Source of the DNA: Qipengyuania flavescens
GTDB taxonomy: Bacteria > Pseudomonadota > Alphaproteobacteria > Sphingomonadales > Sphingomonadaceae
Length of the DNA stretch: 64,000 nucleotides
Reading direction: 5' to 3'
NCBI RefSeq assembly: GCF_029688735.1
Contig: NZ_JARULD010000001.1
Span: 434,001 to 498,000 of the forward strand
Position 1 is the first letter of the stretch. Each line of letters starts with the position of its first letter. Position numbers and translations under genes: made by a program. Shown one piece after another: positions 46,370 to 56,953 of this stretch. Under the pieces are notes generated by a model. The model saw only the letters and a program-made list of their open reading frames with translations, did no database searches and had not been told where the DNA came from.

Positions 46370-47634
46370 GGCTGGATCTCACGCACGGGGCGAGCGGAAG
46401 GGGAATTCATCGCGTCCGCCTGCCCTATTCCCATCCACTCGCCAAGCCCCTTGGTCCGGCTTTTCAGGAAGGGATTTCGCCGCGTTACCGCCAAGAGCAG
46501 GCCCACGGTCAGGCCGATGGCAATGGTCGAGGAACCGCCATAGCTGACCAGCGGCAACGTCATGCCCTTGGAGGGAAACAGCTGCAGGTTCACCAGCATA
46601 TTGATGAACGCTTGCCCGCCGAGCAGCGAGACCAGCCCCGCCCCGGCCAGCAGCGCGAACAGATCCTCCTCGTCCACCAGCCGCATCAGCACGCGGCCGG
46701 CGATGGCAAGATAGAGGATCACGATCACCGCGCAGGCGAGCAGGCCGAACTCCTCACCGATCACGCTGAAGATATAGTCGGTATGCGCTTCGGGCAGGCT
46801 CATCTTACGAATGCCGAGGCCGTAGCCCGCGCCGGTCCAGCCGCCCGCCAGCAGCGTGCGACTGGCGAGGTCCACCTGGTCGTAAGCCGTGCCGCCGCCG
46901 AGGAAGCTGTCGATGCGGTGGCGGGCGTTGTCATAGAGGAAATAGGCGGCGGTGATGCCTGCGATCCCGCCGCCGATGACGAAGCCGATGCGCTTGGCGT
47001 CCACACCGGACAGCACGACCATCACGAACCACACGCCGGCAAACAGGATGGTGCCACCGAAGTCGGGCTGCGCCATCATCAGCGCAGCGATCAGGCCTAG
47101 AGTTCCGGTCGCGATGCCGAGGACGGGCAGGTTCGGGTCGCGCAGGCGCCAGGCGAAGATCCATGCCATGGCGATGGCGAAGCCGGGTTTCAGGAATTCG
47201 GACGGCTGGAACTGCATGCCGATCCTGATCCAGCGCCTTGCGCCATTGATCTCGACGCCGATCAGCGGTGTGAGGAACAGGAAGAACAACATCACCGCCG
47301 CAAGGACGATGCCGAGCCGCCGAGCATTGTCGCGGGTCAGCATCGACACGCCGAGCATCGTACAGATGCCGACCACCTGCCAGGCGATGTGGCGGTAGAA
47401 GAAATAGAGCGGATCGAGCGTCTCGCTGCTGGTCGAAAGGCGATTGGCCGTGGCCGGGCTGGCGGCGGCGACGGCGATGGTGCCGAAGCTCATCAGCAGC
47501 AGGATCAGGAACAGCAGCACGCGATCGATTTCGCGCCACCAGATCTTCAGCTCCGACCAGCGCGAGAGGCGGCCCTTGGGCATATGCGCGGGCTGGCGCT
47601 TGCCGGGGACATAGGGCTGCATGGTGGTACTCAT
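46366..47634 (-). CDS. ftsW: peptidoglycan glycosyltransferase FtsW
   Basis: 422 residues with about ten membrane helices. SEDS-family polymerase of septal peptidoglycan. Diagnostic segments are GARRWIRIG, QPSEFLKPGFAIAMAW, QPDFGGTILF, GIRKMSLPEAHTDYIFSVIGEEFGL and SYGGSSTIAIGL. Start at 47634 (MSTTMQP) overlaps murD as ATGA; the frame upstream reads through murD. Partner transpeptidase ftsI is in the same cluster. Confidence 0.96.
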   Translation of the reverse strand: MSTTMQPYVPGKRQPAHMPKGRLSRWSELKIWWREIDRVLLFLILLLMSFGTIAVAAASPATANRLSTSSETLDPLYFFYRHIAWQVVGICTMLGVSMLTRDNARRLGIVLAAVMLFFLFLTPLIGVEINGARRWIRIGMQFQPSEFLKPGFAIAMAWIFAWRLRDPNLPVLGIATGTLGLIAALMMAQPDFGGTILFAGVWFVMVVLSGVDAKRIGFVIGGGIAGITAAYFLYDNARHRIDSFLGGGTAYDQVDLASRTLLAGGWTGAGYGLGIRKMSLPEAHTDYIFSVIGEEFGLLACAVIVILYLAIAGRVLMRLVDEEDLFALLAGAGLVSLLGGQAFINMLVNLQLFPSKGMTLPLVSYGGSSTIAIGLTVGLLLAVTRRNPFLKSRTKGLGEWMGIGQADAMNSPSARPVREIQP

Positions 47635-48899
47635 TTCAGGCCCTCCACCAGCTCGCGGAAATGGTCGCCGCGCGCTTCGAAATCGCGATACTGGTCGAAG
47701 CTGGCGCAGGCGGGAGAGAGGAGGACGGTGTCGCCTCTGACGGCGTGACTTGCGGCGCGAGTCACGGCGTGATCGAGCATTTCGCACGGCGTGACCGGCA
47801 CGCGGCCTTCGAGCAAAGCGGCGAAATCGGGTCCAGACTTCCCGATGGTGTAGGCGGCTTTCACATGGCCCAGTTCGGCCTCACATTCACCCAGCCCCGG
47901 CTCCTTGGCGAGCCCGCCGAGGATCCAGTGGATGTTGTCGAATGCGGCCAGCGCAGGCGCGGAGGCAGCGGTGTTGGTGCCCTTGCTGTCGTTGACGTAA
48001 GCGACGCCGGCGATTTCGGCGACCCGCTCCATGCGGTGCGGAAGGCCGGGGTAGGTCACGACGCCCTCGTCAATCTCCGCCGGTGTCAGATCAAGTTCGA
48101 TGCAGATGAGGCGGGCCGTCATCGTGTTTTGCGCGTTATGCGGACCGGCCAGAACGGGATTTCCCCCGGTGATCCCATTCTCGATCTCGACCGGATTGGT
48201 CGAGAACCCCTCTGCCGCGAGTTCGCCGTACAGCTCACTCTCACCAACGAAATTAAGATGATTGCCGGACTGCATCTCGAATAGCCGGAGCTTGGACGCG
48301 CGGTAGGCCGAGAAACCATCATACCGGTCGAGATGATCCGGGGTGATGTTCAGCAGCACCGCCACGTCGCAATCGAGCGAATAGGTCAGGTCGATCTGAA
48401 AGCTCGACAGCTCCAGCACATAGACCCCGCCTTCCGGCAACGGCTCCTGCTCGAGGATCGGCAGGCCGATGTTGCCGCCCATGGTGGTCGGCACGCCTGC
48501 GGTCTTGAGGATGTGGTGGACCAGCGCGGTGGTGGTCGACTTGCCGTTGGTGCCGGTGATGCCGACGACCTTGTGCGACGGCAGACCGCTGCGCGCCTGC
48601 GCGAAGAGTTCGATATCGCCGATCACCGGCACGCCGAAGCTGTCGGCATGCGGCTTGATCGGGTGGGTGTTGAGCGGCACGCCGGGGCTGACGACTATGC
48701 CTGCGAAGCCGGTCAGATCCGCCTCGACCGGATCGGCCAGTTCGATGCGATCCGCGAACTCGGCGCGCGCTTCCTCGCTTCTGTCCCACGCCATGACCTC
48801 GGCCCCGCTCCCCAGCAGCGCCTCGACCGTCGCCCGGCCGGACCGCGCGAGGCCGAGCACCGCGTAGCGTTTGTCCTTCCAGGCGGTCGAAGTGATCAT
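47631..48899 (-). CDS. murD: UDP-N-acetylmuramoylalanine--D-glutamate ligase MurD
   Basis: 422 residues. [17 protein letters not shown] opens the uridine domain. The ATP loop is [40 protein letters not shown] and [14 protein letters not shown] follow, then [15 protein letters not shown]. Adds D-Glu in the cytosol. Overlaps mraY by 4 bases. Confidence 0.97.
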   Translation of the reverse strand: MITSTAWKDKRYAVLGLARSGRATVEALLGSGAEVMAWDRSEEARAEFADRIELADPVEADLTGFAGIVVSPGVPLNTHPIKPHADSFGVPVIGDIELFAQARSGLPSHKVVGITGTNGKSTTTALVHHILKTAGVPTTMGGNIGLPILEQEPLPEGGVYVLELSSFQIDLTYSLDCDVAVLLNITPDHLDRYDGFSAYRASKLRLFEMQSGNHLNFVGESELYGELAAEGFSTNPVEIENGITGGNPVLAGPHNAQNTMTARLICIELDLTPAEIDEGVVTYPGLPHRMERVAEIAGVAYVNDSKGTNTAASAPALAAFDNIHWILGGLAKEPGLGECEAELGHVKAAYTIGKSGPDFAALLEGRVPVTPCEMLDHAVTRAASHAVRGDTVLLSPACASFDQYRDFEARGDHFRELVEGLK

Positions 48900-49966
48900 C
48901 GCAGCTTCAGCGTCGCCAGGCCCATCAGCGCGAGGATGATCGAGACGATCCAGAAGCGGATCACCACCTTGCTTTCCGACCAGCCGAGCTGTTCGAAATG
49001 GTGGTGGATGGGCGCCATGCGGAACACGCGCTTGCCGGTCCGCTTGAACCAGAAGACCTGGATGATGACGGAAAGCGCCTCGAACACGAACAGTCCGCCG
49101 ACGATCGCCAGCACCACCTCGTGATGCGTTGCCACGGCTATCGCGCCGAGCGCGCCGCCCAGTGCCAGCGAGCCGGTGTCACCCATGAACACGGCGGCCG
49201 GCGGCGCATTGAACCACAGGAAGGCAAGCCCCGCCCCCATGATCGCGGCGCAGAAGATCGCCAGTTCACCCGCGCCCTCGACATGCGGAATGCCGAGATA
49301 TTCGGAATAGTCCACTCGCCCGACCAGATAGGCGATCAGCGCGAAGGTGCCCGCCGCGATGATAACCGGCATGGTCGCCAGCCCGTCCAGCCCGTCGGTC
49401 AGGTTCACGGCATTGCCCGCGCCCACGATAACGATGGCGGCGAACAGGTAGTAGAACGGCCCCAGCTCGACCCCGAAATCGTTCACGAAGGGCACGTAGA
49501 CGAAAGTGTTGATCTGGCTGACGACGATATAGCTCGCCGCGCCCGCGACGAGGAATTCCGCCAGCAGCCGCGTCCGGGCGGAAACGCCTTTGTGGCTCGA
49601 TTTCGAAACCTTGTCGTAATCGTCGAGGAAGCCGATCAGGCCGAAGCCCAGCGTCACGGCAAGGCACGCCCAGATGAACGGGTTCCTGAGGTCCATCCAG
49701 ATGAGCACTGCCAGCGACAGGCTGATCAGGATCATCAACCCGCCCATGGTCGGCGTACCGACCTTGGCGAGGTGCGTCTGCGGCCCGTCGGTGCGGATCG
49801 GCTGGCCCTTGCCCTGGCGCACGCGCAGCATGGCGATGAAGCGCGGGCCGATCAGCAGGCCGATCACCAGCGCCGTCATCAGCGTCGCCCCGGCGCGGAA
49901 CGTCTGATAGCGCACGAGGTTGGCGACGCCTTCGAAGTTCAGCCATTCGGCAAGAAGGTAAAGCAA
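48896..49966 (-). CDS. mraY: phospho-N-acetylmuramoyl-pentapeptide transferase MraY
   Basis: 356 residues with about ten membrane helices. Makes lipid I on undecaprenyl phosphate. Metal-binding and catalytic motifs are [56 protein letters not shown] and the [11 protein letters not shown] loop. It follows murF by 18 bases, one of the few real gaps in the cluster. Confidence 0.97.
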   Translation of the reverse strand: MLYLLAEWLNFEGVANLVRYQTFRAGATLMTALVIGLLIGPRFIAMLRVRQGKGQPIRTDGPQTHLAKVGTPTMGGLMILISLSLAVLIWMDLRNPFIWACLAVTLGFGLIGFLDDYDKVSKSSHKGVSARTRLLAEFLVAGAASYIVVSQINTFVYVPFVNDFGVELGPFYYLFAAIVIVGAGNAVNLTDGLDGLATMPVIIAAGTFALIAYLVGRVDYSEYLGIPHVEGAGELAIFCAAIMGAGLAFLWFNAPPAAVFMGDTGSLALGGALGAIAVATHHEVVLAIVGGLFVFEALSVIIQVFWFKRTGKRVFRMAPIHHHFEQLGWSESKVVIRFWIVSIILALMGLATLKLR

Positions 49967-49984
49967 ATGCGCCTCTTGTCGCGC

Positions 49985-51451
49985 CTATCCGGCGCGGGTG
50001 AAGTGATCCACGAGCCGACCGAGGCCGACCGAATTGGAGCCTTTGACCAGCACGGCATCGCCAGCGACGACGCCGAAATTCTCGAGCAGTTCGATGGCCT
50101 CTTCGGCAGTTCGGCAATGCGCCCACGCAATGGGCTTGCCAAGCACGTCGCTCTGCGGTTTCCCCAGTTCGCGCGCAAGCACGCCCATCTCGTCGCCGAC
50201 CAGCACCGCATAGTCGATATCGGCAGCGAGCAGCGGCTCGGCGAGGCCGGCGTGGAACTTCGGGCCGAAATCGCCCAACTCCTTCATCGACCCGAGCACG
50301 GCGATGCGGCGACCCGAGGGCGTCTGGCCGAGCTGCGCCAGCGTGGCGCGCATGCTGGCGGGATTGGCGTTGTAGCTTTCGTCGATCAGCAGCGCCTTGC
50401 CGCCCGGCGCGGTAATGCCATGGCGCGCACCGCGGCCCTTCAATCCGCCCATCTCCGCCAGCGCGAGACCTGCCGCGGCGAGATCGCCGCCCGCCGCGCG
50501 CACTGCCGCCATGACGGCGAGCGAATTGGCGACCCAGTGCTCGCCTGGCTCGGCCACGGTGTAGCACAGTCGCCCTTCGGGAAATTCGCAGGTCACCAGG
50601 CTGCCGCCATTGGCGCTGGGGATCGCGTCGAGCAGCCGCATGTCGGCATGGCGCGCCGTGCCGAAACTCATCACCCTCGCGCCGACTTTCTCGGCAGCGG
50701 ACTTCAGCTGTTCGTAATAAGGCGTGTCGGTCGGGATGACGGCAGTGCCGCCGGGCTCCAGCCCCGCGAAAATTTCCGCCTTGGCCGCAGCGATGGCCTC
50801 CATGGAGCCGAGGTTCTCGATATGCGCCGGCGCGATGGTGGTGATGACCGCGACATGGGGGCGGACCTGCGTCGTCAGTCCCTCGATCTCGCGGGCGTTG
50901 TTCATGCCCATTTCGAAGATGCCGAAGCGGCTGCGCGCGGGCATGCGGGCGAGGCTTAGCGGCACGCCGACATGGTTGTTGTAGCTGCGGATGGACCGGT
51001 GCGCCGCGCCGCGGCTGGCGCGTTCGAGTGCGGCGAAAATCGCTTCCTTGACCCCGGTCTTGCCGACCGAACCGGTCACGCCGATGATCTTTGCCTCGGT
51101 GCGGGCGCGCGCTGCGCGAGCCAGGGCCTTCAGCGCTTCGGTCGTGTCTTCGACCAGGATGTGCGGCCAGTCGACCGGGCGATCGACCATGGCCCCTGCA
51201 GCGCCATTGGCGAAGGCCTTGTCGAGGAAGCGATGCCCGTCCATCGCCTCGCCCTTGAGCGCGACGAAGAGATCGCCGTTCACCACATCGCGGCTGTCCA
51301 TCTCGACGCCTGCGACCTGGAAATCATGGCTCGCCGTGCCGCCGACCGCTTCGGCGATGCTCTTTGCGTCCCACAGCGTCAGCGGCAGGCGATCGCGCGG
51401 ATCGGCAGGCCATTCGACATAGGCCGGATGGCGCAGGATGGCGGCGCTCAT
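49985..51451 (-). CDS. murF: UDP-MurNAc-tripeptide--D-Ala-D-Ala ligase MurF
   Basis: 488 residues. Adds D-Ala-D-Ala to complete the pentapeptide. VEMDSRDVVNGDLFVALKGEAMDGH, ATP loop GVTGSVGKTGVKEAI, MGMNNAREIEGL and DESYNANPASMRATL are present. Start at 51451 (MSAAILR) overlaps murE by 4 bases. Confidence 0.97.
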   Translation of the reverse strand: MSAAILRHPAYVEWPADPRDRLPLTLWDAKSIAEAVGGTASHDFQVAGVEMDSRDVVNGDLFVALKGEAMDGHRFLDKAFANGAAGAMVDRPVDWPHILVEDTTEALKALARAARARTEAKIIGVTGSVGKTGVKEAIFAALERASRGAAHRSIRSYNNHVGVPLSLARMPARSRFGIFEMGMNNAREIEGLTTQVRPHVAVITTIAPAHIENLGSMEAIAAAKAEIFAGLEPGGTAVIPTDTPYYEQLKSAAEKVGARVMSFGTARHADMRLLDAIPSANGGSLVTCEFPEGRLCYTVAEPGEHWVANSLAVMAAVRAAGGDLAAAGLALAEMGGLKGRGARHGITAPGGKALLIDESYNANPASMRATLAQLGQTPSGRRIAVLGSMKELGDFGPKFHAGLAEPLLAADIDYAVLVGDEMGVLARELGKPQSDVLGKPIAWAHCRTAEEAIELLENFGVVAGDAVLVKGSNSVGLGRLVDHFTRAG

Positions 51452-52923
51452 GCGCGCTCTCCCGCGATTTCGGCAGCGCATTCGCGCGCGACTTCCACGT
51501 CGTCGAAGGGCAGCACCCGCATGTTTTCTCCCGACCCGATGATCTGACCCGTTTCATGTCCCTTGCCGGCGACGAGGACGATATCCTCGGCGCCCGCTTC
51601 GGCGATGGCTGCTTTGATGGCTTCGCGACGACCGCCTATTTCGCGTGCTTGGGGCGCGCCCTCAAGCACTGCCGCACGGATATCCGCAGCAGTTTCGCCC
51701 CGGGGGTTGTCGTCCGTCACGATGACGACATCGCTGGCCTGGGCCGCGGCCTCGCCCATCGGCGCGCGCTTGCCATGGTCGCGGTCGCCGCCTGCGCCGA
51801 ATACGGTGATGAGCCTGCCGGTGACATGGGGGCGCAGCGCCGCGATCGCGGCTTCGAGCGCGTCGGGTGTGTGGGCATAGTCGATGTATACCGGCGCACC
51901 GCTCGGCGAGATTACGGCGCGTTCGAGCCGCCCGCGCACCGGCTGCAGGCGCGATACCGCATCCCAGACGCCCGAGGCACTCGTGCCCGTAGCAAGAGCA
52001 AGGCCCGCTGCGCACAGCGCATTCGAGACCTGATAAGCACCGATCAGCGGCAGGGTGATCTTGCGCTCCTGCCCGTCATGTTCGACCGTCAGCACCTGGC
52101 CAAGCTGGGTAGGCTCGCGTGAGGTCAGGCGGATGTCGCACCCCTGCTCGCCGACGGTCATGACGGTCAGGCCGCGCTTCCCGGCATGGTCGACCACCCG
52201 TGCATTCCAGCCGCTTTCGCCGGACCCCATCCAAACGACTGCAGTCGCGCCGTCGGACACGACCTCGTCGAACAACCGCATCTTGGCCGCGAAATAGTCT
52301 TCCATGTCGGCATGGTAATCGAGGTGGTCGCGGCTGAAATTGGTGAAGGCGGCGGCTTCGACCGGAATGCCTTCGTTGCGGAATTGGGAGAGGCCGTGGC
52401 TGGATGCCTCGTAGGCGACATGCGTCACGCCCTCGCGCGCCAGCCCGCTGAGGTTGGAGAGAAAGGTGACGATATCGGGCGTGGTGAGCCCGGTGGAGAC
52501 GCTCTCGTCCGGCGTGGTGACGCCGAGCGTGCCGATGCTGGCCGCGCGTTCGCCGGTCATGCGCCAGATCTGGCGCGTCATCTCGACGGTCGAGGTCTTG
52601 CCATTGGTGCCCGTCACCGCGACGATGTGCTCCGGCACCGGCGTGAAATAGCGCGAGGCGAGGCGGGCAAAGGCGCGGCGCGGTTCGGGCTCGGCGATGT
52701 GGACCGCGCCTTCGACTGTGACCTCAGGCCTCGCCACCACGGCGATGGCGCCTGCTTCGATGGCGGCAGGAATGAAGTCCTCGCCATTGACCTGCGTGCC
52801 CTGGAACGCGCCGAAGACCGTGCCCGGTGCCACCTTGCGGTTGTCGATCGCAAAGCCGGTGACTTCGGCATCGCTGCCGCCGCAATCGAGGCCCGCCGCC
52901 GCACAGAGTTTCGCCAGCTTCAT
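51448..52923 (-). CDS. murE: UDP-MurNAc-L-Ala-D-Glu--2,6-diaminopimelate ligase MurE
   Basis: 491 residues. The ATP loop is VTGTNGKTSTVEM. DDNPRGETAADIR carries the DNPR motif specific for meso-diaminopimelate rather than lysine, implying a Gram-negative type wall. DYAHTPDALEAAI and GAGGDRDHGKR are also typical. The frame remains open upstream to 54720, but this is read-through into ftsI and not a fusion; the ATG at 52923 starts MKLAKLC and overlaps ftsI by 4 bases. Confidence 0.97.
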   Translation of the reverse strand: MKLAKLCAAAGLDCGGSDAEVTGFAIDNRKVAPGTVFGAFQGTQVNGEDFIPAAIEAGAIAVVARPEVTVEGAVHIAEPEPRRAFARLASRYFTPVPEHIVAVTGTNGKTSTVEMTRQIWRMTGERAASIGTLGVTTPDESVSTGLTTPDIVTFLSNLSGLAREGVTHVAYEASSHGLSQFRNEGIPVEAAAFTNFSRDHLDYHADMEDYFAAKMRLFDEVVSDGATAVVWMGSGESGWNARVVDHAGKRGLTVMTVGEQGCDIRLTSREPTQLGQVLTVEHDGQERKITLPLIGAYQVSNALCAAGLALATGTSASGVWDAVSRLQPVRGRLERAVISPSGAPVYIDYAHTPDALEAAIAALRPHVTGRLITVFGAGGDRDHGKRAPMGEAAAQASDVVIVTDDNPRGETAADIRAAVLEGAPQAREIGGRREAIKAAIAEAGAEDIVLVAGKGHETGQIIGSGENMRVLPFDDVEVARECAAEIAGERA

Positions 52924-54689
52924 GACGTCTTCCCCGGAATTAGCGGACGAATATCGGAAATGTCGACGTCGCGCGTCTCGTCGGGCCGCACGCCGATCAG
53001 CGGGCCGATCCGCGGGACCAGTCGGCCGACGATCGGCGCGGCGGTCCAGCCGGCCGTGCGCTGATAGCTCGATGCCACGGTGCCACGGGGCTCGTCGAGC
53101 ATGGCGATGACGACGTAGCGCGGGCGATCCATCGGGAAGGCGGCTGCGAAGGTGGAGACCAGCGCCGTGCGGCGATAGCCCGCGCTGCCACCCGGCTTTT
53201 CCGCCGAACCTGTCTTCCCGCCCACGCGATAACCGTGGGCATCGGCGTTCTTGCCCGTTCCGAACACGGTGATAGCGCGCAGCAACTGGCGCATGCGGCT
53301 CGATGTCGAAGCCTTGAACACGCGGCGCCCCTTCGGCGCGGCGCCCGGCTCCACCTTGTGCAGGGTCGCTGGACGCCAGATGCCGCCATTGACCATCGCC
53401 GCATAAGCGCTGGCGAGATGCAGCGGCGTCACCGCGATACCGTGGCCGTAGCTCACGGTCATGTTCCGAAGGCGCGGCCAGTTGTCGCCCGGCCAGATCG
53501 GGAAGCCCTTGGCCGGCAGCTCGATATAGGGTCGTTCGTTCAGCCCCATGTCGATCATGTAGCGGCGCATGCGTTCGGGGCCGAGATCGTCGGCGATCCG
53601 CGCGGTAACGGTGTTCGACGAATAGACCAGCGTCTCGACCACGTTGAGTGTATTGCCCTTCGAATGCAGGTCCTTGATTGCGAAACGACCGACCTTGACC
53701 GGGGTCGCATCGTACCGCCGGGAGAAGTCTCGCACCACGCCGGCATCGATCGCGGCAGCGACCGAGAGGGGCTTGAAGGTCGAGCCGAGCTCGTAGACCT
53801 GGTTGGTCACGCGGTTGAACATCAGGCTCTGCCCGCGCTCGTCGATCTTGTTCGGATCGAACTCCGGCAGAGAGGCCAGCGCCAGCACCTCGCCGGTATC
53901 GACATCCAGCACGATGCCTGCGCCGCCCTGCGCATCGACCAGCTTCATGCCGCGCCGCAATTCGTCCTCCAGCGCGCCCTGCACCCGCACGTCGATCGAG
54001 AGGGCGGCAGGCGTCCCGCGGGTCACCGGATCGTTGAGCTGCGTGTCGAGCACCTGCTCCATGCCGACGCGGCCTTTGCCGTCGGCAGCGACGTAACCCA
54101 GCACATGGGCCGCCATCGATCCTTGCGGATAGTGGCGATCGTTCTCCATCGGCATTTCGAGCGCGAGCTCGCCGATTTCCTGCACGCGGTTGGCGTCTTC
54201 CGGCAGCACGCGGCGGCGCAGGTAGCCCTGCTGACCGCTGGCAAGCTGCTTGGCGACGCGGCTTTCGTCCATGTCGGGGAAGATCGCCTTGAGCTTGGCA
54301 GCGACTTCTGCCGGATCGCGGACCAGCGGATCGCCATCCTCGCCCAGCGCCTTGGGATTGAACCACAGCGCATAGGCCGGGAAGGCGCGTGCCATCGGGA
54401 TGCCGTTGCGATCGACGATCTCGCCGCGCGGGGGCAGCAGCGCCTCCTCCAGCGAGGTCGCACGCGAAGCGCTGTCGGACATGCCGAGATAGCCGAGCCG
54501 CAGCAGCGCCATCAGCGCAACGAAGGCGAAGCCGAGCGCAATCCACAGTACTCGCCAGCGGGCGACCGTCAGCGATCGCTGGCGCAGGGTGACAAGCTGC
54601 ACGCGGCCGGAGGCGACGGCCATGCTGACCGCTCCGTGACCTGTGCGCCCTGCCGCGATCGCGGGACCATAGCCCGCGTAAGCGTTCAC
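52920..54689 (-). CDS. ftsI: peptidoglycan D,D-transpeptidase FtsI (PBP3)
   Basis: 589 residues. One membrane helix (about 44-65) and the PBP dimerisation domain (PPRGEIVDRNGIPMA) lead to the class B transpeptidase domain: SxxK in GSTFKPLSV, SxN in YSSNTVTARI and KTG in VGGKTGSAEKPGG. It cross-links septal peptidoglycan with FtsW. An additional 30-residue basic N-terminus is seen. Overlaps ftsL by 4 bases. Confidence 0.96.
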   Translation of the reverse strand: MNAYAGYGPAIAAGRTGHGAVSMAVASGRVQLVTLRQRSLTVARWRVLWIALGFAFVALMALLRLGYLGMSDSASRATSLEEALLPPRGEIVDRNGIPMARAFPAYALWFNPKALGEDGDPLVRDPAEVAAKLKAIFPDMDESRVAKQLASGQQGYLRRRVLPEDANRVQEIGELALEMPMENDRHYPQGSMAAHVLGYVAADGKGRVGMEQVLDTQLNDPVTRGTPAALSIDVRVQGALEDELRRGMKLVDAQGGAGIVLDVDTGEVLALASLPEFDPNKIDERGQSLMFNRVTNQVYELGSTFKPLSVAAAIDAGVVRDFSRRYDATPVKVGRFAIKDLHSKGNTLNVVETLVYSSNTVTARIADDLGPERMRRYMIDMGLNERPYIELPAKGFPIWPGDNWPRLRNMTVSYGHGIAVTPLHLASAYAAMVNGGIWRPATLHKVEPGAAPKGRRVFKASTSSRMRQLLRAITVFGTGKNADAHGYRVGGKTGSAEKPGGSAGYRRTALVSTFAAAFPMDRPRYVVIAMLDEPRGTVASSYQRTAGWTAAPIVGRLVPRIGPLIGVRPDETRDVDISDIRPLIPGKTS

Positions 54690-55192
54690 CGGGCCACCTC
54701 GGAAACTCCGGCAGCTGCAACCGGCCGGGTCAGCCGCTTTGCGAGATCGGTAGAGGCGAACTCACGCGTCGTAGGGCGACCGGGGCGCGCAGCGGCGTCT
54801 GGATCGTCGCCAAGCCAGTTGGCCAGCAAGCCCTGCTCTTCGCGCGGCGGCCGGTTGAGCGCGACGCGCACCGGCGAAGGTGCATCGAGCCCGCGCGGCG
54901 TGCCGAGTGCGGCAAGCTGGCGCTCGCTTTCGAGATACTGGTCGGCGCGCGGCGGACCATAGCCGAATTCGATCGCGTTCCAGTTGGCGAGCTGCTGCTG
55001 ACTGGCGCGGGTCTGGAACTCGGTTTCCAGCATCAGCTTGTCGTGCTGGGCGGCAATAATATGGCGCTCGGTCAGGCGAACCTGGCTCTTCACCGCGTTC
55101 ACCTTGAAGGTGAGCGCGAGGAGCAGACCGAAGCATACGGCCAGCACCAGCGCCCAGCCGATCTGGCGCAGACGGGAGCCACCGGCGATCAT
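54686..55192 (-). CDS. ftsL: cell division protein FtsL
   Basis: 168 residues. One N-terminal membrane helix ([17 protein letters not shown]), then a heptad-rich coiled coil ([38 protein letters not shown]), and a proline/arginine-rich tail. Identification rests on this layout and its position between rsmH and ftsI. The tail of about 90 residues is longer than in E. coli FtsL. It overlaps rsmH by 4 bases. Confidence 0.9.
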   Translation of the reverse strand: MIAGGSRLRQIGWALVLAVCFGLLLALTFKVNAVKSQVRLTERHIIAAQHDKLMLETEFQTRASQQQLANWNAIEFGYGPPRADQYLESERQLAALGTPRGLDAPSPVRVALNRPPREEQGLLANWLGDDPDAAARPGRPTTREFASTDLAKRLTRPVAAAGVSEVAR

Positions 55193-56127
55193 GCCGCTTC
55201 CCTCGCGGGTGTGGCGGTGCGCACCGCATGGCGCAGGACGGACGAGCGCGCACGCGGATTGCGCTCGATCTCCGCCGCGCCCGGCTTGATCGCCTTGCTG
55301 ACAGGAGAGAAGACCGGATCGCCAAGCGCCGCCAGTGGGACGTGACGCGAAGCGCTCGGGGTCGAGGATGCCTCGCGCAGGAAGCGCTTGACGATCCGGT
55401 CTTCGAGGCTGTGGAAGCTGACCACCGCAAGGCGGCCCCCTTCACGCAGCAGGTGTTCGGCGGCCGACAGGCCTTGGGACAGTTCGTCGAGCTCGCCGTT
55501 CACGTGAATTCTGATGGCTTGAAACGTGCGCGTGGCCGGGTCTTTCTTGTCGTGCGGCTTGTGGCCCAGCGCCTTGCGCACGACGCGGGCGAGATCGCCG
55601 GTCGTCTCCAGCGGGCGGGCCGCCACGATCGCACGCGCGACGCGGCGCGACTGGCGCTCCTCGCCGTACTGGTAGATGACATCGGCAATCGCGCTCTCGT
55701 CGGCGCTGTTGAGGAAATCGGCGGCGCTTTCGCCCTGCTGGCTCATCCGCATGTCGAGCGGACCGTCGGCCGAAAAGGCGAAGCCGCGTTCGGCCTGGTC
55801 AAGCTGCATGGACGACACGCCGATATCCATCACGATCCCGTCGACTCGCGCCACACCGGCCGATGTCATGACGTCGAGCATTTCGGAGAAACGGTGCGGG
55901 TGGAGAATAAGGCGCGGCGGGTTTTCCCCCGTCTCGCGCCAGTTGCGACCCGAAGCGATTGCATCGGGATCCCGGTCGAAGGCATGCACCGTCGCGCCGC
56001 GCTCCAGCAGCGCACGCGTATAGCCGCCCGCCCCGAAGGTCGCGTCGATCACGACATCGCCCGGCTGCGGGTCGAGCGCGTCGATCACCTCGTCGAGGAG
56101 GACGGGAATGTGCGGCGCGCGGATCAT
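55189..56127 (-). CDS. rsmH: 16S rRNA m4C1402 methyltransferase RsmH (MraW)
   Basis: 312 residues. [13 protein letters not shown] opens the protein; the SAM site is [15 protein letters not shown] and [33 protein letters not shown] and [14 protein letters not shown] complete the family pattern. The start at 56127 overlaps mraZ by 4 bases; the longer frame runs through mraZ. Confidence 0.97.
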   Translation of the reverse strand: MIRAPHIPVLLDEVIDALDPQPGDVVIDATFGAGGYTRALLERGATVHAFDRDPDAIASGRNWRETGENPPRLILHPHRFSEMLDVMTSAGVARVDGIVMDIGVSSMQLDQAERGFAFSADGPLDMRMSQQGESAADFLNSADESAIADVIYQYGEERQSRRVARAIVAARPLETTGDLARVVRKALGHKPHDKKDPATRTFQAIRIHVNGELDELSQGLSAAEHLLREGGRLAVVSFHSLEDRIVKRFLREASSTPSASRHVPLAALGDPVFSPVSKAIKPGAAEIERNPRARSSVLRHAVRTATPAREAA

Positions 56128-56609
56128 TTGCCCTTCGCCTTCGCATCGGCGAGCAGGCTTTCGCAGGCTGCCTTGGCGCTGGCCCAGTCGTCGCCCATCT
56201 TGGCGAGTTCGTCCGGGTTCCACAGCGTGAAAAAGCGTCCGCCACCCTGGAAATAGAGCCCTTCCTCGATCCCGGCGAGGCTGCGCAGGTGATCGGGCAT
56301 GACGAAACGGCCGCTGTCGTCGAAGGGCATTTCGAGGAAGCCGAACAGCTGGCTGGCCCGAGTGTCGCGATCGAAATCCTTGCCGACACGGACGGCGATT
56401 TCTTCCTCTCGGTCGAGCTGGGCGTCGAGCTCTTCTTTGCGGCTGAGTCCGAAGCCGACGAGGCAATTCCACGTGGGGTGTTTCATGAGGCAGAGAACAC
56501 GGCCGTCGCTGCTTTCCTTGACGGCCTTGCGGAACAGCGGCGGAAGCACAAAGCGGCCCTTATCGCCCGCAGGCGAATAGGCTTGTCCGCTGTACCCTCC
56601 GAAAGTCAC
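56124..56609 (-). CDS. mraZ: transcriptional regulator MraZ
   Basis: 161 residues with two AbrB/SpoVT-like halves, each with its [12 protein letters not shown] or [12 protein letters not shown] repeat. In E. coli MraZ represses the dcw promoter upstream of itself. The start is a GTG at 56609. It is the first gene of the 16-gene dcw cluster, so its leader should contain the main promoter. Confidence 0.95.
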   Translation of the reverse strand: MTFGGYSGQAYSPAGDKGRFVLPPLFRKAVKESSDGRVLCLMKHPTWNCLVGFGLSRKEELDAQLDREEEIAVRVGKDFDRDTRASQLFGFLEMPFDDSGRFVMPDHLRSLAGIEEGLYFQGGGRFFTLWNPDELAKMGDDWASAKAACESLLADAKAKGK

Positions 56610-56953
56610 TTGCCCCAGTTCCCGAATGCGCGTTCAACATCTCCCCCGGGCAAGACTTCCTCCCCCTCGCCCACGTGCATGGGCGAGCTGCACCGCTCGC
56701 GAGCGGTACGCGCATAGACAGCCTTGTCCGATGTCCTGAGGATTTATCGCGGGACGGCCGGGGATGGAAGGGAAAATTGCGGGATTTCACGGGATAAGCC
56801 CGTATATACCTGATTTCTTTATGCTATTTTTGCACCCGCGTTCCAGAAACACTTACCACTTTACTAATGAGGTCGCTGGAAACACTCACGATTCCGTCGA
56901 GCCGTGCGGAGTTTCCCGCGCCATCCCCGACTCGCTCCCGCAATTTCCCGTGA
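56610..56953 (-). promoter_or_regulatory. dcw leader/promoter region with a 16-base perfect palindrome
   Basis: This 344-base gap holds no credible gene. ACCGCTCGCGAGCGGT at 56692-56707 is a perfect 16-base palindrome. Next to it CTCGCCCA and TGGGCGAG (56666-56687) form an 8-bp hairpin. G-rich runs on the minus strand (TGGGCGAGGGGGAGG) could hold MraZ-type GTGGG repeats, but the spacing is not convincing. An AT-rich stretch around 56800-56840 is the most likely promoter core; I could not fix -35/-10 boxes. Confidence 0.5.

Noticed and set aside
51448-54720. Apparent 1090-residue MurE fusion
   Set aside because: The frame is merely open upstream through ftsI. The murE start at 52923 overlaps the ftsI stop region as ATGA, and the upstream translation is arginine-rich noise.
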